Positions 8,497 through 17,307 of a stretch of 64,000 bases of DNA are shown here, piece by piece. The translations under genes were made by a program, and so were the position numbers. The notes below the pieces were generated by a model. The model did no database searches. It was not told the DNA's origin and saw only the letters and a program-made list of their open reading frames with translations. Origin of the DNA: DSUN01 sp035527715 (GTDB lineage Bacteria > Planctomycetota > PUPC01 > DSUN01); the NCBI GenBank assembly GCA_035527715.1, contig DATKZY010000082.1, forward strand, positions 1-64,000, read 5' to 3'. Positions within the stretch are counted from its first letter, which is position 1, and each line of letters starts with the position of its first letter.

Positions 8497-9018
8497 ATGA
8501 GGCAGACGGGTTGGATTGCGGCAGGGACGTTGTTGCTCGCGTTGGTGCAGGGCTGTGTGGTGCCTGCGGCGAAGCCGGCCGAGGGCGACCGCCTCCTCGA
8601 CTTCGCCCTCTACACGCTCGACGGGCAGAAGACGAGTCTCGCCGCGGTAACCCGGGGCAAGGTGGCCGTCGTCAAGTTCGGGGCCTCCTGGTGCCCCTAC
8701 TGCACCAAGCAGATCCCCCACCTCAACCAGCTCGCCGCGAAGTACCCTAAGGACCTCGTGGCCGTCGTGGACATTGACCTCCAGGAGGACCTCAAGACGG
8801 TGCAGGCGTATGCGAAGAAGAGCCAGGTGGCCTACACGATGCTCCTGGACCCGCGCGGCACGGGGGCGGCCATCTACAACATCAGCAGCATCCCCGTCAC
8901 CCTCATCGCGGGGCCGGACGGCACGATCGCCTATCGCGGGGAGTACACGACGTTCCGGGCCATGGACGGGGTGGTCGCGCGGCTCGTCGAGAAGCTCCAG
9001 GCGGCGAGCAAGAAGTGA
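8497..9018 (+). CDS. TlpA-like thioredoxin-family lipoprotein
   Basis: 173 residues. The start MRQTGWIAAGTLLLALVQGC has a lipobox (LVQGC), which anchors it on the outer face of a membrane. The redox-active motif is ASWCPYCTK at about residues 65-73, preceded by the strand VAVVKFG. A cis-proline follows in SIPVTLIAGPDGTI, and the chain ends with a short helix. This is the TlpA/ResA/AhpC-TSA arrangement, which reduces or exchanges disulfides in envelope proteins. It has its own promoter. It converges on trpD with a 6 bp gap. Confidence 0.88.
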   Translation: MRQTGWIAAGTLLLALVQGCVVPAAKPAEGDRLLDFALYTLDGQKTSLAAVTRGKVAVVKFGASWCPYCTKQIPHLNQLAAKYPKDLVAVVDIDLQEDLKTVQAYAKKSQVAYTMLLDPRGTGAAIYNISSIPVTLIAGPDGTIAYRGEYTTFRAMDGVVARLVEKLQAASKK

Positions 9019-9024
9019 GGCCGG

Positions 9025-10038
9025 TCAACCTGCGTTGGTGATGCCGACGAGGCGCTCGAGGGCCTTGGCGGCGGCGCCCGAATCGAGGGCCGCGGCGGCG
9101 AGGCGGCAGCCGTCGGCCAGGCCGCTCGCCTTCCCCCCTGCCAGCAACGCGGCGGCGGCGTTGAGGACCACGATGTCGCGGTGCGGGCCGGTCCCGCCGG
9201 CCAGCACGGCGCGGATGGCCGCGGCGCTCTCGGCGGGGCTGGCCACCTTCAAGTCATCGAGCCGCGCCCGCGGCAGGCCCACCTGCTCGGGGGTGACCGT
9301 GTAAGTCCGCGTCGTTCCCTCGGCCATCTCGCAAACGCGGCTGGCCGCGGTCGTCGTCAGCTCGTCGAGGCCATCGTCGCCGTGGACGACGAGGCACCGG
9401 ACGCTGCCGAGGTTGGCCAGGACGGCGGCCATCGTTTCGAGGAGCGCGGCGTCGTAGACGCCGAGAAGCTGGCACTGTGCCCCGGCCGGATTGGTCAGCG
9501 GCCCCAGGATATTGAAGACGGTGCGGATGCCCATCTCGCGGCGCGGGCCGATGGCGTGCTTCATCGCGCCGTGGAGCGCGGGGGCGAAGAGGAAGCCGAT
9601 GCCCGCCTCGCGGAGCGAGCGCTCGACGAGGGGCACGGGCGCGTCAATCCTCACGCCCAGCTCGCGGAGCACGTCGGCGCTCCCGCTGGCGCTCGACACC
9701 GAGCGGTTCCCGTGCTTGGCGACGCAGCAGCCGGCCCCCGCGGCCACGAGGGCCGCGGCGGTGGAGATGTTGAACGTGCCGCTGGCGTCGCCCCCCGTGC
9801 CGCAGGTGTCGAGCACCACGGCGGCGGGGGCCTCGATGCGGGTGGCCTTGGCGCGCATCGCGCGGGCGCAGCCGGTGATCTCCTCGACCGTTTCGCCCTT
9901 CATGCGGAGCGCGACGGCGAACGCGGCGATCTGCGCATCCGTCGCCCCACCCGACATGATCTCGTTCATCGCCTCCTCCGCCTCGGCAGCGGTGAGCGAG
10001 GCACGGGATACCAGCTTCCCAATGGCTTCCTTGATCAT
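9025..10038 (-). CDS. trpD: Anthranilate phosphoribosyltransferase
   Basis: Joins anthranilate to PRPP, the second step of tryptophan synthesis. The 337-residue length is normal. The PRPP and Mg motifs are intact: DTCGTGGDASGTFNIST at about residues 77-93, AKHGNRSVSSASGSADVLRELG, and VHGDDGLDELT, with the usual GPLTNPAG block between. The ATG at 10038 gives the standard start (IKEAIGKLVSRASLTAAEAEEAMNEIM). No other trp gene is in the window. galK lies 40 bp upstream on the same strand, with a tandem GTCACGC repeat filling the spacer, so the two may share the galK promoter. Confidence 0.96.
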   Translation of the reverse strand: MIKEAIGKLVSRASLTAAEAEEAMNEIMSGGATDAQIAAFAVALRMKGETVEEITGCARAMRAKATRIEAPAAVVLDTCGTGGDASGTFNISTAAALVAAGAGCCVAKHGNRSVSSASGSADVLRELGVRIDAPVPLVERSLREAGIGFLFAPALHGAMKHAIGPRREMGIRTVFNILGPLTNPAGAQCQLLGVYDAALLETMAAVLANLGSVRCLVVHGDDGLDELTTTAASRVCEMAEGTTRTYTVTPEQVGLPRARLDDLKVASPAESAAAIRAVLAGGTGPHRDIVVLNAAAALLAGGKASGLADGCRLAAAALDSGAAAKALERLVGITNAG

Positions 10039-10055
10039 GGCTTCTTCCTGTCCTG

Positions 10056-10080
10056 GTCACGCGTCACGCGTCACGCGTCA
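10056..10080. repeat. Tandem GTCACGC word repeat between galK and trpD
   Basis: More than three units of GTCACGC fill the spacer and run into the galK stop. The same word array recurs at 28411-28435 between another minus-strand gene pair. Confidence 0.75.
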
Positions 10081-11250
10081 CGGCTTGAAGATCTCGGCCC
10101 CCTGCTCCGCCTCCACCACGTAGATGTGGGGGTCCACATTCGTCCGCTCGCGGTAGCCCTTGCGGACGCGCTCGCACAGCTCCTCGACGCGCTCGGCGGC
10201 GACAAGGGTCACCGTGCAGCCCCCGAACCCGCCGCCCGTCATCCGCGAGCCGAACACCCCCTTGCAGTCGCGGGCCAGCCCGACCAGCAGGTTCAGCTCG
10301 GGCGATGTCACCTCGTAATCCGCGTCCAGGCTGTCGTGCGAGGCATCCATCAGGATGCCGAGGCGGAGCGGGTCGTCCTCGAGCATCGCCTGGCGAGCGG
10401 CCACGACGCGATGGTTCTCGGTGATCACGTGCCGCGCCCGCTCGCGCATCGGCGACGGGACGCGGTGCTGATAGGTCTTGAACTGCTGGATGGACACGTC
10501 GCGGAGGCTCTGGACGCCCACGAGGAACTCGGCGAGGACGTGCGCCGCCTCCTCGCACTGGGCGCGGCGTTTGTTGTATTCGGACGACGCCAGCTCGTGT
10601 TTCACCCGCGTGTCGCACACGACGAAGCGGGCGCCAGGGAACGCGCAGGGCACCAGCTCGTGCCGCAGGTCGCGGCAGTCAATGTACACCGCCTTCCCGC
10701 GCTCGGCGTGGAGCGAGACGAACTGGTCCATGATCCCGCACCGCACGCCGCAGAAGCGGTGCTCGGTCTGCTGGCACATCAGAGCCAGCTCGCGGCGGTC
10801 CACCTCGACGCCCGCCGCATGCGCGTAGGCCAGGCCGAAGGCGACCGTGAGCGCGGCCGACGACGCCAGCCCGCCCCCCGTCGGCACTGTGCCGTGGAAC
10901 ACCACGTCGAGCCCGGGCACCGCGACGCCCTTCTCGCCCAGGATGCGCGCGATGCCCATAGGATAGACCATCCAGGGATGCGCGGGGTCGGCCTTGGGGT
11001 CCACCAGCGCGAAGCTCGCGTCGTCGTCGAGATTCAGCGCGTGCAGGTTCACCATCCGCGTGCCGTTCGGGCGGAAGGCCACCACGATGTCGCGGTCAAT
11101 CGCGATGGGGAACACGTAGCCGTTGTTGTAGTCGGTGTGCTCGCCGATGAGATTCACGCGGCCGGGGGCGCGGGACCACGTCAGGCCATCGGGCTCGCCG
11201 AAGCGGGTCTTCCACGCCGTGAGCATCCGCTGGGTGCGTTCTGCGTCCAA
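10078..11250 (-). CDS. galK: Galactokinase
   Basis: ATP-dependent phosphorylation of galactose at C1 (Leloir pathway). 390 residues, the normal size. All three GHMP motifs are present: GRVNLIGEHTDYNNGYVFP near residue 30, PTGGGLASSAALTVAFGLA near residue 120, and SRMTGGGFGGCTVTLV near residue 335. CGIMDQFVSLHAERG supplies the catalytic Asp region. The ATG at 11250 precedes DAERTQRMLTAWKTRFGEP. galT and galE are not nearby. The unit has its own promoter (11295-11322) and probably includes trpD downstream. Confidence 0.96.
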   Translation of the reverse strand: MDAERTQRMLTAWKTRFGEPDGLTWSRAPGRVNLIGEHTDYNNGYVFPIAIDRDIVVAFRPNGTRMVNLHALNLDDDASFALVDPKADPAHPWMVYPMGIARILGEKGVAVPGLDVVFHGTVPTGGGLASSAALTVAFGLAYAHAAGVEVDRRELALMCQQTEHRFCGVRCGIMDQFVSLHAERGKAVYIDCRDLRHELVPCAFPGARFVVCDTRVKHELASSEYNKRRAQCEEAAHVLAEFLVGVQSLRDVSIQQFKTYQHRVPSPMRERARHVITENHRVVAARQAMLEDDPLRLGILMDASHDSLDADYEVTSPELNLLVGLARDCKGVFGSRMTGGGFGGCTVTLVAAERVEELCERVRKGYRERTNVDPHIYVVEAEQGAEIFKP

Positions 11251-11294
11251 GCTGGTCCTCCAGTCTGTTCAGCGCGTGCCGTGGCCTCTCCGAG

Positions 11295-11322
11295 ATTATA
11301 CCCCGCTGCGGGGCAGAATCAA
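11295..11322 (-). promoter_or_regulatory. σ70-type promoter for galK
   Basis: On the minus strand: TTGATT (11322-11317), 16 bp, TATAAT (11300-11295), 45 bp before the galK start. Confidence 0.75.
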
Positions 11323-11349
11323 GGTCGGGTAGCCGACTCAGAGCGCTCC

Positions 11350-11377
11350 TTGACTTCTGCCGGGCGCGTGATACTAT
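11350..11377 (+). promoter_or_regulatory. σ70-type promoter for the 11434 oxidoreductase
   Basis: TTGACT (11350-11355), 16 bp, TACTAT (11372-11377). It is divergent from the galK promoter, with the two -35 boxes 27 bp apart. Confidence 0.65.
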
Positions 11378-11433
11378 GCGTGGGTCGGACCGGCTCGTCC
11401 GCTTGGGCAACCCGAGGAAAGGAGAGCGACACG

Positions 11434-12450
11434 ATGTCTGGAAAGGTGAAGTACGGCGTGATCGGCCTCGGCTGGTTCGGCGAGAAGCATTGCGCGGCCC
11501 TCGCGGGCCTCGCCACCGTGCAGCTCCACGCGCTGTGCACACGAACCGAGTCACGCCTGAGGGCCCTCGGCAAGGCGTTCGGCGTCTCGCGCCTCTACGC
11601 CGACTACAACGAGATGCTGGCAGACCCCCAGCTCGAGGCGGTGAGCGTGGTGACGATGTGGGACCAGCACACCGCCCCCGCCCTCGCCGCACTCGCGGCC
11701 GGCAAACACGTCTTTCTCGAGAAGCCCATGGCCTCCACCCTCCAGGACTGCCGCGCCATCGTCAAGGCCGCGAACGCCGCAAAGTCATTCTTCATGGTCG
11801 GCCACATCTGCCGCTTCAACCCCCGCTACGCCGCGGCGAAGCAGGCCATTGACGAGGGCCGAATCGGCCGCATCGTCTCACTCTACGCCCGCCGCAACAT
11901 CCCCGCCGCCGTCGGCGCCGCCGTCCTCCCAAAGATCGGACCCATCATCGGCGACGGCGTCCACGACACCGATCTCATGCTCTGGTACACCGGCGCCAAC
12001 ATCGTCAGCGCCTATGCACAGACCGTGGACGTCCGCCACCTCAAGCACCCGGACCTCGGCTGGACCATGTACCGTTTCGACACCGGCGCCACGGGTGTCC
12101 TCGAGGACGTCTGGTTCCTCCCCGACAAGACGGCGTTCCAGATAGACGAGCGGATGGAGATCATCGGCACGGAGGGCAGCATCCACATCCACGAGACCCA
12201 TCCCAACCTCTCCATCTGCGACAAGGACGGCTGGCACTGCCCCGACACCACCTACTGGCCGGAGCTGCACGGCGTCCGTGCCGGCGCCCTCCGCGAGGAG
12301 CTCAGCTACTTCGTCCGTTGCATCCAGGACGGGAAGCGGCCGGCCATCATCAGCCCCGAGGAATCGCTCCGCGCCGTCGAGGCCTGCCTCGCCGCCGAGC
12401 GCTCCGCCGCCACCGGCCGCGTTGTGAGGCTCGCCACGAAGCGGAAGTAG
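11434..12450 (+). CDS. Gfo/Idh/MocA family oxidoreductase
   Basis: 338 residues. N-terminal Rossmann domain (KYGVIGLGWFGEKHCAALAGL) and the family's lysine motif in HVFLEKPMAST at about residues 92-102. The second half has the alpha/beta dimer domain, with GDGVHDTDLMLWYTG carrying the usual catalytic His/Asp. These are NAD(P)-dependent sugar or inositol dehydrogenases; the substrate cannot be read here. The ATG at 11434 follows GGAAAGGAGAG. It is one of three family members in this window and is monocistronic, with its own promoter. Confidence 0.9.
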   Translation: MSGKVKYGVIGLGWFGEKHCAALAGLATVQLHALCTRTESRLRALGKAFGVSRLYADYNEMLADPQLEAVSVVTMWDQHTAPALAALAAGKHVFLEKPMASTLQDCRAIVKAANAAKSFFMVGHICRFNPRYAAAKQAIDEGRIGRIVSLYARRNIPAAVGAAVLPKIGPIIGDGVHDTDLMLWYTGANIVSAYAQTVDVRHLKHPDLGWTMYRFDTGATGVLEDVWFLPDKTAFQIDERMEIIGTEGSIHIHETHPNLSICDKDGWHCPDTTYWPELHGVRAGALREELSYFVRCIQDGKRPAIISPEESLRAVEACLAAERSAATGRVVRLATKRK

Positions 12451-12459
12451 GCCATCGGC

Positions 12460-13230
12460 TCACCACGGCGGGAGGGCGAGGGTGCCGCCGTCCATCACCA
12501 GGCAGGTAGCGTCGATGTAGCTCGCCTCGTCGCTGATGAGGAAGGCGATGGCCCGGGCCATGTCGAGCGGGGTGCCGAGGCGGCGGACGGGGATCTTCTT
12601 CTCGACTTCGGCGTAGATTTCGGCGACCGGCTTGTCCCAGCCCTTGCAGCTCGACGCCAGCATCGGGGTGTCAATGGTGCCAGGGCACACGCCGACGACG
12701 CGGGCGTAGCCGGCCAGCTCGACAGCGAGGGAGCGCACGAGCGCCTCCAGCGCGGCCTTCGATGCACAGTAGAGCGTGTGGTTCGGGAAGCCGACAAAGG
12801 CGGCGACACTCGTGGTGATGCAGATGACCCCCCTGCCCTGCCGCTTCATCACCGGCGCCACGTGCTTGGCCAGCCACAGGTTGCCCTTGACGTTCACGCC
12901 CATCACCGCGTCCCAGATCGCGTCGTCGAACTCGGTGACCGGCCCCATCCTGAGCACGCCGGCGTTGGAGACCAGGGCGTCAATGCGCCCGTGGAGCTTG
13001 AGCGTGCGCGCGACGAGTGCCCTGACGCTCTTCTCATCCGCCACGTCGGTGCAGGCGAAGCGCACGTCGCGCCCCTCGCCACGCTCGGCCCTTTCGAGCG
13101 CCCTGCCCTCCTTGCGCTGAATGGAGGCGGCGACGACCCTCGCACCAACCTCGGCGAAGTGCACCGTGCACGCCTCGCCAATGCCCGACGTTCCGCCCGT
13201 GACGATGATAACCTTGCTCTTCAGGTTCAT
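12460..13230 (-). CDS. Short-chain dehydrogenase/reductase
   Basis: Classical SDR of 256 residues. NAD(P)-binding TGGTSGIGEA at residues 10-19, structural NAG in VSNAGVLRMGP, catalytic Ser in CITTSVAAF, and YCASK (Tyr/Lys) near residues 150-154. The C-terminal SYIDATCLVMDGG is typical of 3-oxoacyl-ACP reductase-like and sugar dehydrogenases. It is the last gene of a three-gene minus-strand unit with a VOC-like protein (11 bp upstream) and an epimerase, suggesting one catabolic route for a carbohydrate-like substrate. The substrate is unknown. Confidence 0.9.
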   Translation of the reverse strand: MNLKSKVIIVTGGTSGIGEACTVHFAEVGARVVAASIQRKEGRALERAERGEGRDVRFACTDVADEKSVRALVARTLKLHGRIDALVSNAGVLRMGPVTEFDDAIWDAVMGVNVKGNLWLAKHVAPVMKRQGRGVICITTSVAAFVGFPNHTLYCASKAALEALVRSLAVELAGYARVVGVCPGTIDTPMLASSCKGWDKPVAEIYAEVEKKIPVRRLGTPLDMARAIAFLISDEASYIDATCLVMDGGTLALPPW

Positions 13231-13241
13231 CGAACCGCCCC

Positions 13242-13556
13242 CTAGTCGAATTGCATGAACTCGAAGACCGCGCCGTCCTTGAGGATGAAGACCACCTGGA
13301 GACCCGGCATGGGCTGGAAGGGGCCGAGGATGACTTCCTGGCCCCTGATCTCGCGCTTGAGGCTGTCGGTCTTGAAGGCGATGTGGCCCATGTCGCGGAC
13401 GGGGCCTCTGACCGGGGAGTCGCGCTCGTAACGGAGGAACTCGACCCGGTACGGGTGGGCATCGGGGCTAGTCACCCACACCTTCGTATCGGGCACGTAG
13501 ACCTCGCCCGGCTGCTTCTGGTCGGTCGGCAAGCCGATGTGGTGGAACTGGCGCAT
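13242..13556 (-). CDS. Small glyoxalase/VOC-like protein
   Basis: 104 residues from the ATG at 13556, which lies 1 bp after the upstream stop. MRQFHHIGLPTD is the first VOC-type strand with a metal-ligand-like His; the second half has DMGHIAFKTDSLKREI, a second VOC-like strand with His, and ends VVFILKDGAVFEFMQF with a late acidic residue. The VOC fold supports metal-dependent isomerases, epimerases and dioxygenases. The single half-size domain would have to dimerise. The SDR and epimerase on either side suggest a role in sugar-acid or polyol conversion, which is inference. Confidence 0.65.
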   Translation of the reverse strand: MRQFHHIGLPTDQKQPGEVYVPDTKVWVTSPDAHPYRVEFLRYERDSPVRGPVRDMGHIAFKTDSLKREIRGQEVILGPFQPMPGLQVVFILKDGAVFEFMQFD

Positions 13557-13557
13557 G

Positions 13558-14523
13558 CTACTGCTCCTTCCTTCTCCTGGCTTCGAGTGCCCGGTCGGCC
13601 ATGCGGAAGAAGTCGTTCTCAGGCGCATAGCCCAGCACGCAACGCGCCCGCGAGATGTTGATCTCGAAGGAATGGTACCGTGGGCAGCACATCTCGACCG
13701 TGGGGATGCCGGACTTCTTCGACAGATACTTGGCCGCGACGCGATAGTCGAACGGAGCGGGGCCGGCGATGTTGAACGACTGGCCGAGGGCCGCCGGGTT
13801 GCCCAGCATCTTGTCGAACGCCTGCATCACGTCGTCAATGTGCACAATGTGGCGGCGGAACGGCACGCCCTCGCCATTCACCAGGATCGGGATTCGCTCC
13901 TGCCCGGCCCGCACGAGGGCGATGACCTCCTCGCTCACGTCGCCGAAGCCGTGGCCCTTCTCCGCAGGGTCCACGTTCTTGAGGATCGAGAAGTGGTTCA
14001 GCAGGTCGTCGCCGTCGAAGACCCAGGACGAGCGCAGGACCGAGAACGGCAGCCCGTACTGGATGCCGTACTGCTCGGCCATCACCTCCTCGATGACCTT
14101 CGAGAAGGCGTAGCAGCCCGGGTAGGCCATTCGCGGGTGGTTCTCGTCAATGGGGATCGGCTGAGGGTAGAACCAGATGCCCATCGCCGCGTCGCCGCCG
14201 AAGAGGATGAGCTGCTTCACCGGCTCGTTGCGGCAGGCCTCCAGGATGTTGAGGGTGCCACGGATGCTCACGTCGAAGAACGTTGCGGGGTCTTCCTTGG
14301 TGGTGGCGAGCTGGACGATGGCGTCGGCCCCCCGCGCCACCTTGGCCACCGCCTTCGGGTCGGTCACGCTTCCGCGAACGGTGGCGACGCCCCTGGCCTC
14401 CAAGGGCGTGGTGTGGACGAGCGCGCGGCACCGGAGCCCGCGCCGCTCGAGCACACGCAGGACGTGTCGGCCTATCTTCCCGCCCGCACCGAAAACCGCT
14501 ACCGTCCCGAGGTCCAACCCCAA
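13558..14523 (-). CDS. NAD-dependent epimerase/dehydratase
   Basis: Extended SDR of 321 residues. Nucleotide-binding VAVFGAGGKIGRHVLRVL at residues 8-25, DAIVQLATT, and the catalytic YAFSK near residues 137-141 (in MAYPGCYAFSKVIEEV). VLRSSWVFDGDD and RRHIVHIDDVMQAF match the sugar-nucleotide epimerase layout. The substrate is not identifiable. It is the first gene of the unit ending with the SDR at 12460; its promoter (14568-14595) lies back to back with that of the next Gfo/Idh/MocA gene. Confidence 0.88.
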   Translation of the reverse strand: MGLDLGTVAVFGAGGKIGRHVLRVLERRGLRCRALVHTTPLEARGVATVRGSVTDPKAVAKVARGADAIVQLATTKEDPATFFDVSIRGTLNILEACRNEPVKQLILFGGDAAMGIWFYPQPIPIDENHPRMAYPGCYAFSKVIEEVMAEQYGIQYGLPFSVLRSSWVFDGDDLLNHFSILKNVDPAEKGHGFGDVSEEVIALVRAGQERIPILVNGEGVPFRRHIVHIDDVMQAFDKMLGNPAALGQSFNIAGPAPFDYRVAAKYLSKKSGIPTVEMCCPRYHSFEINISRARCVLGYAPENDFFRMADRALEARRRKEQ

Positions 14524-14567
14524 CCCTCCATGCCCAAGCGGCCCCGTGGCTCCTCAGCCCGTTTCGC

Positions 14568-14595
14568 ATTCTACTCCTTCTGCCGCTGGCGTCAA
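14568..14595 (-). promoter_or_regulatory. σ70-type promoter for the epimerase/VOC/SDR unit
   Basis: Minus strand: TTGACG (14595-14590), 16 bp, TAGAAT (14573-14568), 45 bp before the start at 14523. Confidence 0.65.
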
Positions 14596-14618
14596 GCGCG
14601 TGCGGGGGGGTCTGACGA

Positions 14619-14647
14619 TTGACAAGGACATTCGCGCCGGCTAAGCT
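14619..14647 (+). promoter_or_regulatory. σ70-type promoter for the 14696 gene
   Basis: TTGACA (14619-14624), 17 bp, TAAGCT (14642-14647), 49 bp before the ATG. Confidence 0.6.
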
Positions 14648-14695
14648 GGCAGCCACGGACGGTCGAACCCTCGTCTCTTGTCAAGGAGGCCAGCC

Positions 14696-15685
14696 ATGCG
14701 GTGCAGGGTGCTGTGGGCGGCAGTGGGTGGGATGGCTCTGGCGGGCGGCGTTGCAGTCGCCGGCGCCCCGCCGCCCGAGTGGGCGAAGAAGGACATCAAG
14801 GCGGGGATCATCGGCACCGACACGTCGCACGTCGGCGCCTTCACGGGCCTCCTGCACCGCCATCCCGAATGGCGGGTGCGGGTCGTCGCCGCCTTCCCCG
14901 GCGGCAGCCCCGACAACCCGTCGAGTTGGGGCCGCGTGAAGAAGTATGCCGAAGACCTCCAGAAGCAGCACAACGTGGAGATCGTGGACACCGTCGAGGC
15001 CCTGTGCGAGAAGGTGGACGCGGTGCTGATCGAGAGCGTGGACGGCCGCCCGCACCTCGAGCAGGCCCGCCCCGTGTTCAAGGCGAAGAAGCCGCTGTTC
15101 CTTGATAAGCCTTTCACGGCGAGCCTCGAGGACGCCCGCGAAATCCTCAAGCTCTCGAAGGAGAGCGGCGTGCCCTTCTTCAGTTGCTCGTGCGTCCGCT
15201 TCCAGCCCGAGGTCGCCAAGCTCCGCACGAACCCCGGCGTGGGCAAACTCACGAAGGCCCAGGGCAGCTCGCCCATGAGCATGGAGCCGCACCACCCCGA
15301 CCTCTTCTGGTACGGCATCCACGGCGTCGAGGCGCTCTACACCGTCATGGGCCGCGGCTGCGTGTCGGTGAGCCGCAAGCTCGAGGGCGACCTCGACATC
15401 ACGACGGGCAAGTGGAAGGACGGGCGGGTCGGGGTCTTCCGCGGCGTGAAGAAGGGCGATTATCATCCCCTCGTCAAGGTGTGGGGCAGCGAGGGCGAGG
15501 CCGACACCGGGAAGCTCGGCTACAGCTACAACGCTCTGGTCGAGGCCATCGCGAAGTTCTTCCACACCGGCGAGGCGCCGATTGACCCGCTCGAGACGCT
15601 CGAGATCGTGGAGTTCATGATCGCCGCGCAGAAGAGCAAGGAGCGCAACGGCGCCGAGGTGACCCTGGAGGAGCTGCGCAAGTAG
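14696..15685 (+). CDS. Exported Gfo/Idh/MocA-like oxidoreductase
   Basis: 329 residues with a signal peptide (MRCRVLWAAVGGMALAGGVAVAGA). The core begins IKAGIIGTDTSHVGAFTGLLH, an unusual Rossmann start with THR-SER-HIS after the glycine turn, then LFLDKPFTASLEDAREILKL, where the family lysine is kept as DKP instead of EKP. HHPDLFWYGIHGVEAL is the expected His-containing helix. A TTG 18 bp upstream is in frame, but AAGGAGG lies between it and the ATG at 14696, so the ATG is preferred. The next gene starts on the last base of this stop codon, so the two are coupled. Confidence 0.85.
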   Translation: MRCRVLWAAVGGMALAGGVAVAGAPPPEWAKKDIKAGIIGTDTSHVGAFTGLLHRHPEWRVRVVAAFPGGSPDNPSSWGRVKKYAEDLQKQHNVEIVDTVEALCEKVDAVLIESVDGRPHLEQARPVFKAKKPLFLDKPFTASLEDAREILKLSKESGVPFFSCSCVRFQPEVAKLRTNPGVGKLTKAQGSSPMSMEPHHPDLFWYGIHGVEALYTVMGRGCVSVSRKLEGDLDITTGKWKDGRVGVFRGVKKGDYHPLVKVWGSEGEADTGKLGYSYNALVEAIAKFFHTGEAPIDPLETLEIVEFMIAAQKSKERNGAEVTLEELRK

Positions 15686-17277
15686 TGCCTGCCGCGAGGA
15701 CCCACAACGAAGAAGGCCCCTCGCGCTACTGGCGCCCCGTCTCCGCGCTCGTGTTCGTCGTGGCGCTGGGGCTGGTGGCCCTGACGGTGGACGATCCGGG
15801 CCTGGCGTGGGACGAGCCGTTCTCGATCGGCGCCGGCGGCTCGTACGCCTCGTGGCTCGCGGAGCCCTCGCTGCGGGCCGAGACCCTTGACCGGCACTGG
15901 GGGCCAAACCACGAGCACCCGCCGCTGGCGAAGCTGCTGATGGGCATCTCGCAGGCCGTGATGCGCGACGGCTCGCCCATCCTCGCCTCGCGGCTCGTCA
16001 CCGCGCTCCTCTTCGCGTTGCTCGTCGAGCTCGTCTTCCAGTTCACGGGCCGCTCGTTCGGCGGCCTCGCCGGGCTGGTGGCCGCGGGGAGCCTGCTGTG
16101 CATGCCGCGCGTGTTCGGCCACGCGCACTTCGCCGCGCTCGATGTCCCGATGTCTCTCACCTGGTTCGTCGCGGTGATGGCCTTCGCCCGGGCCATCGAG
16201 AGAGGCACGCACGCCTCCTGCGCCCTGTCGGGCATCTGCTTCGGGCTAGCACTGCTGACGAAGGTCAACGGCATCTTCCTGCCGCTGGTGCTTGCAGGCT
16301 GGGGCCTCGGCTTCCACGGCAGACGGGCGCTGAAGCCGCTCGTCTGGACCCTTCTCCTCGGCCCGGCCGTGTTCTTCGTCGGCTGGCCGTGGCTGTGGCA
16401 CGACACGCTGCGGCGGCTCGTCGAGTACCTGGCCCCCCAGTGGCGCGTCCCCATCCCCGTCATGTACTTCGGGCAGTGGGACAAGCCAGCGGCGTGGCAC
16501 TACCCGCTGGTGATGACGCTGGTCACAATTCCAGTGGGCATCCTGTTCCTCGTCGTCCTCGGCTCCGTGCGGGCGGTGCGGGAGTTCCGCCGCCAGCCCA
16601 TTCTGTCGCTCGTGGCCATCAACGCGGCCTACATCATCGGCGTCTTCATGATTCCCGGCGTGCCGAAGTACGACGGCGTGCGGCTCTTCCTCCCGGCCTT
16701 CCCGTTCCTGGCGATACTGGCGGGACTGGCGGGGAAGCGGTGCTGGGACTGGCTCGTACAGCGGTCGCGGAAGCGCCCGTGGCGGCCGCTGTTCGTCACG
16801 GCGGCATTCTTCGTGACCCAGGCGGGCGCGGTGTGGTGGATTCACCCGTGCGAGCTGAGCTACTACAACGCCCTCGTCGGCGGCCTGTGGGGCGCCGACA
16901 AGCTGGGCTTCGAGACCACCTACTGGCACGACGTAGTGAACCGCGACCTGTTCCGCTGGCTCAACCGCCGCTGCGCCATCGGCCAGACGGTTGCCTTCAC
17001 CCCCGTCGGCGAAACCGTCGTCTTCCCCCCGATGGATGGCAGGCACGTCGCCAACTACTACGACACCTTCTACCTCAACGACCCGCAGCGGCGGGGCCTG
17101 ATGGCCGTACGCCTCGAGCACGCGCCGCGGTACGACTTCGTGGTCATCAACGCCCGCAAGGCGATGCTCCTGTGGCACAAGAACGAAGCCGCCCTGCGCT
17201 ACCTCACGCAGAAGAAGCCTGTCTATGCTGTCCGAAAGCAGGGCGTGCTGCTGGCTGCCGTCTATGCGCGCGAATGA
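15685..17277 (+). CDS. GT39-like polytopic glycosyltransferase
   Basis: 530 residues from a GTG at 15685 that overlaps the previous stop by one base (TAGTG). About ten membrane helices. The first periplasmic loop holds DDPGLAWDEPFSIG, with the acidic residues expected of ArnT/PMT-type GT-C enzymes, then HEHPPLAKLLMGI, the family's 'HPP' motif. The end is a soluble domain with YYDTFYLNDPQRRG. Acceptor and donor are unknown. Coupling to an exported Gfo/Idh/MocA-like protein hints at surface glycan work. Confidence 0.82.
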   Translation: MPAARTHNEEGPSRYWRPVSALVFVVALGLVALTVDDPGLAWDEPFSIGAGGSYASWLAEPSLRAETLDRHWGPNHEHPPLAKLLMGISQAVMRDGSPILASRLVTALLFALLVELVFQFTGRSFGGLAGLVAAGSLLCMPRVFGHAHFAALDVPMSLTWFVAVMAFARAIERGTHASCALSGICFGLALLTKVNGIFLPLVLAGWGLGFHGRRALKPLVWTLLLGPAVFFVGWPWLWHDTLRRLVEYLAPQWRVPIPVMYFGQWDKPAAWHYPLVMTLVTIPVGILFLVVLGSVRAVREFRRQPILSLVAINAAYIIGVFMIPGVPKYDGVRLFLPAFPFLAILAGLAGKRCWDWLVQRSRKRPWRPLFVTAAFFVTQAGAVWWIHPCELSYYNALVGGLWGADKLGFETTYWHDVVNRDLFRWLNRRCAIGQTVAFTPVGETVVFPPMDGRHVANYYDTFYLNDPQRRGLMAVRLEHAPRYDFVVINARKAMLLWHKNEAALRYLTQKKPVYAVRKQGVLLAAVYARE

Positions 17278-17307
17278 GAGCAAGTCCGGACGCATGACGG
17301 GTCTCTC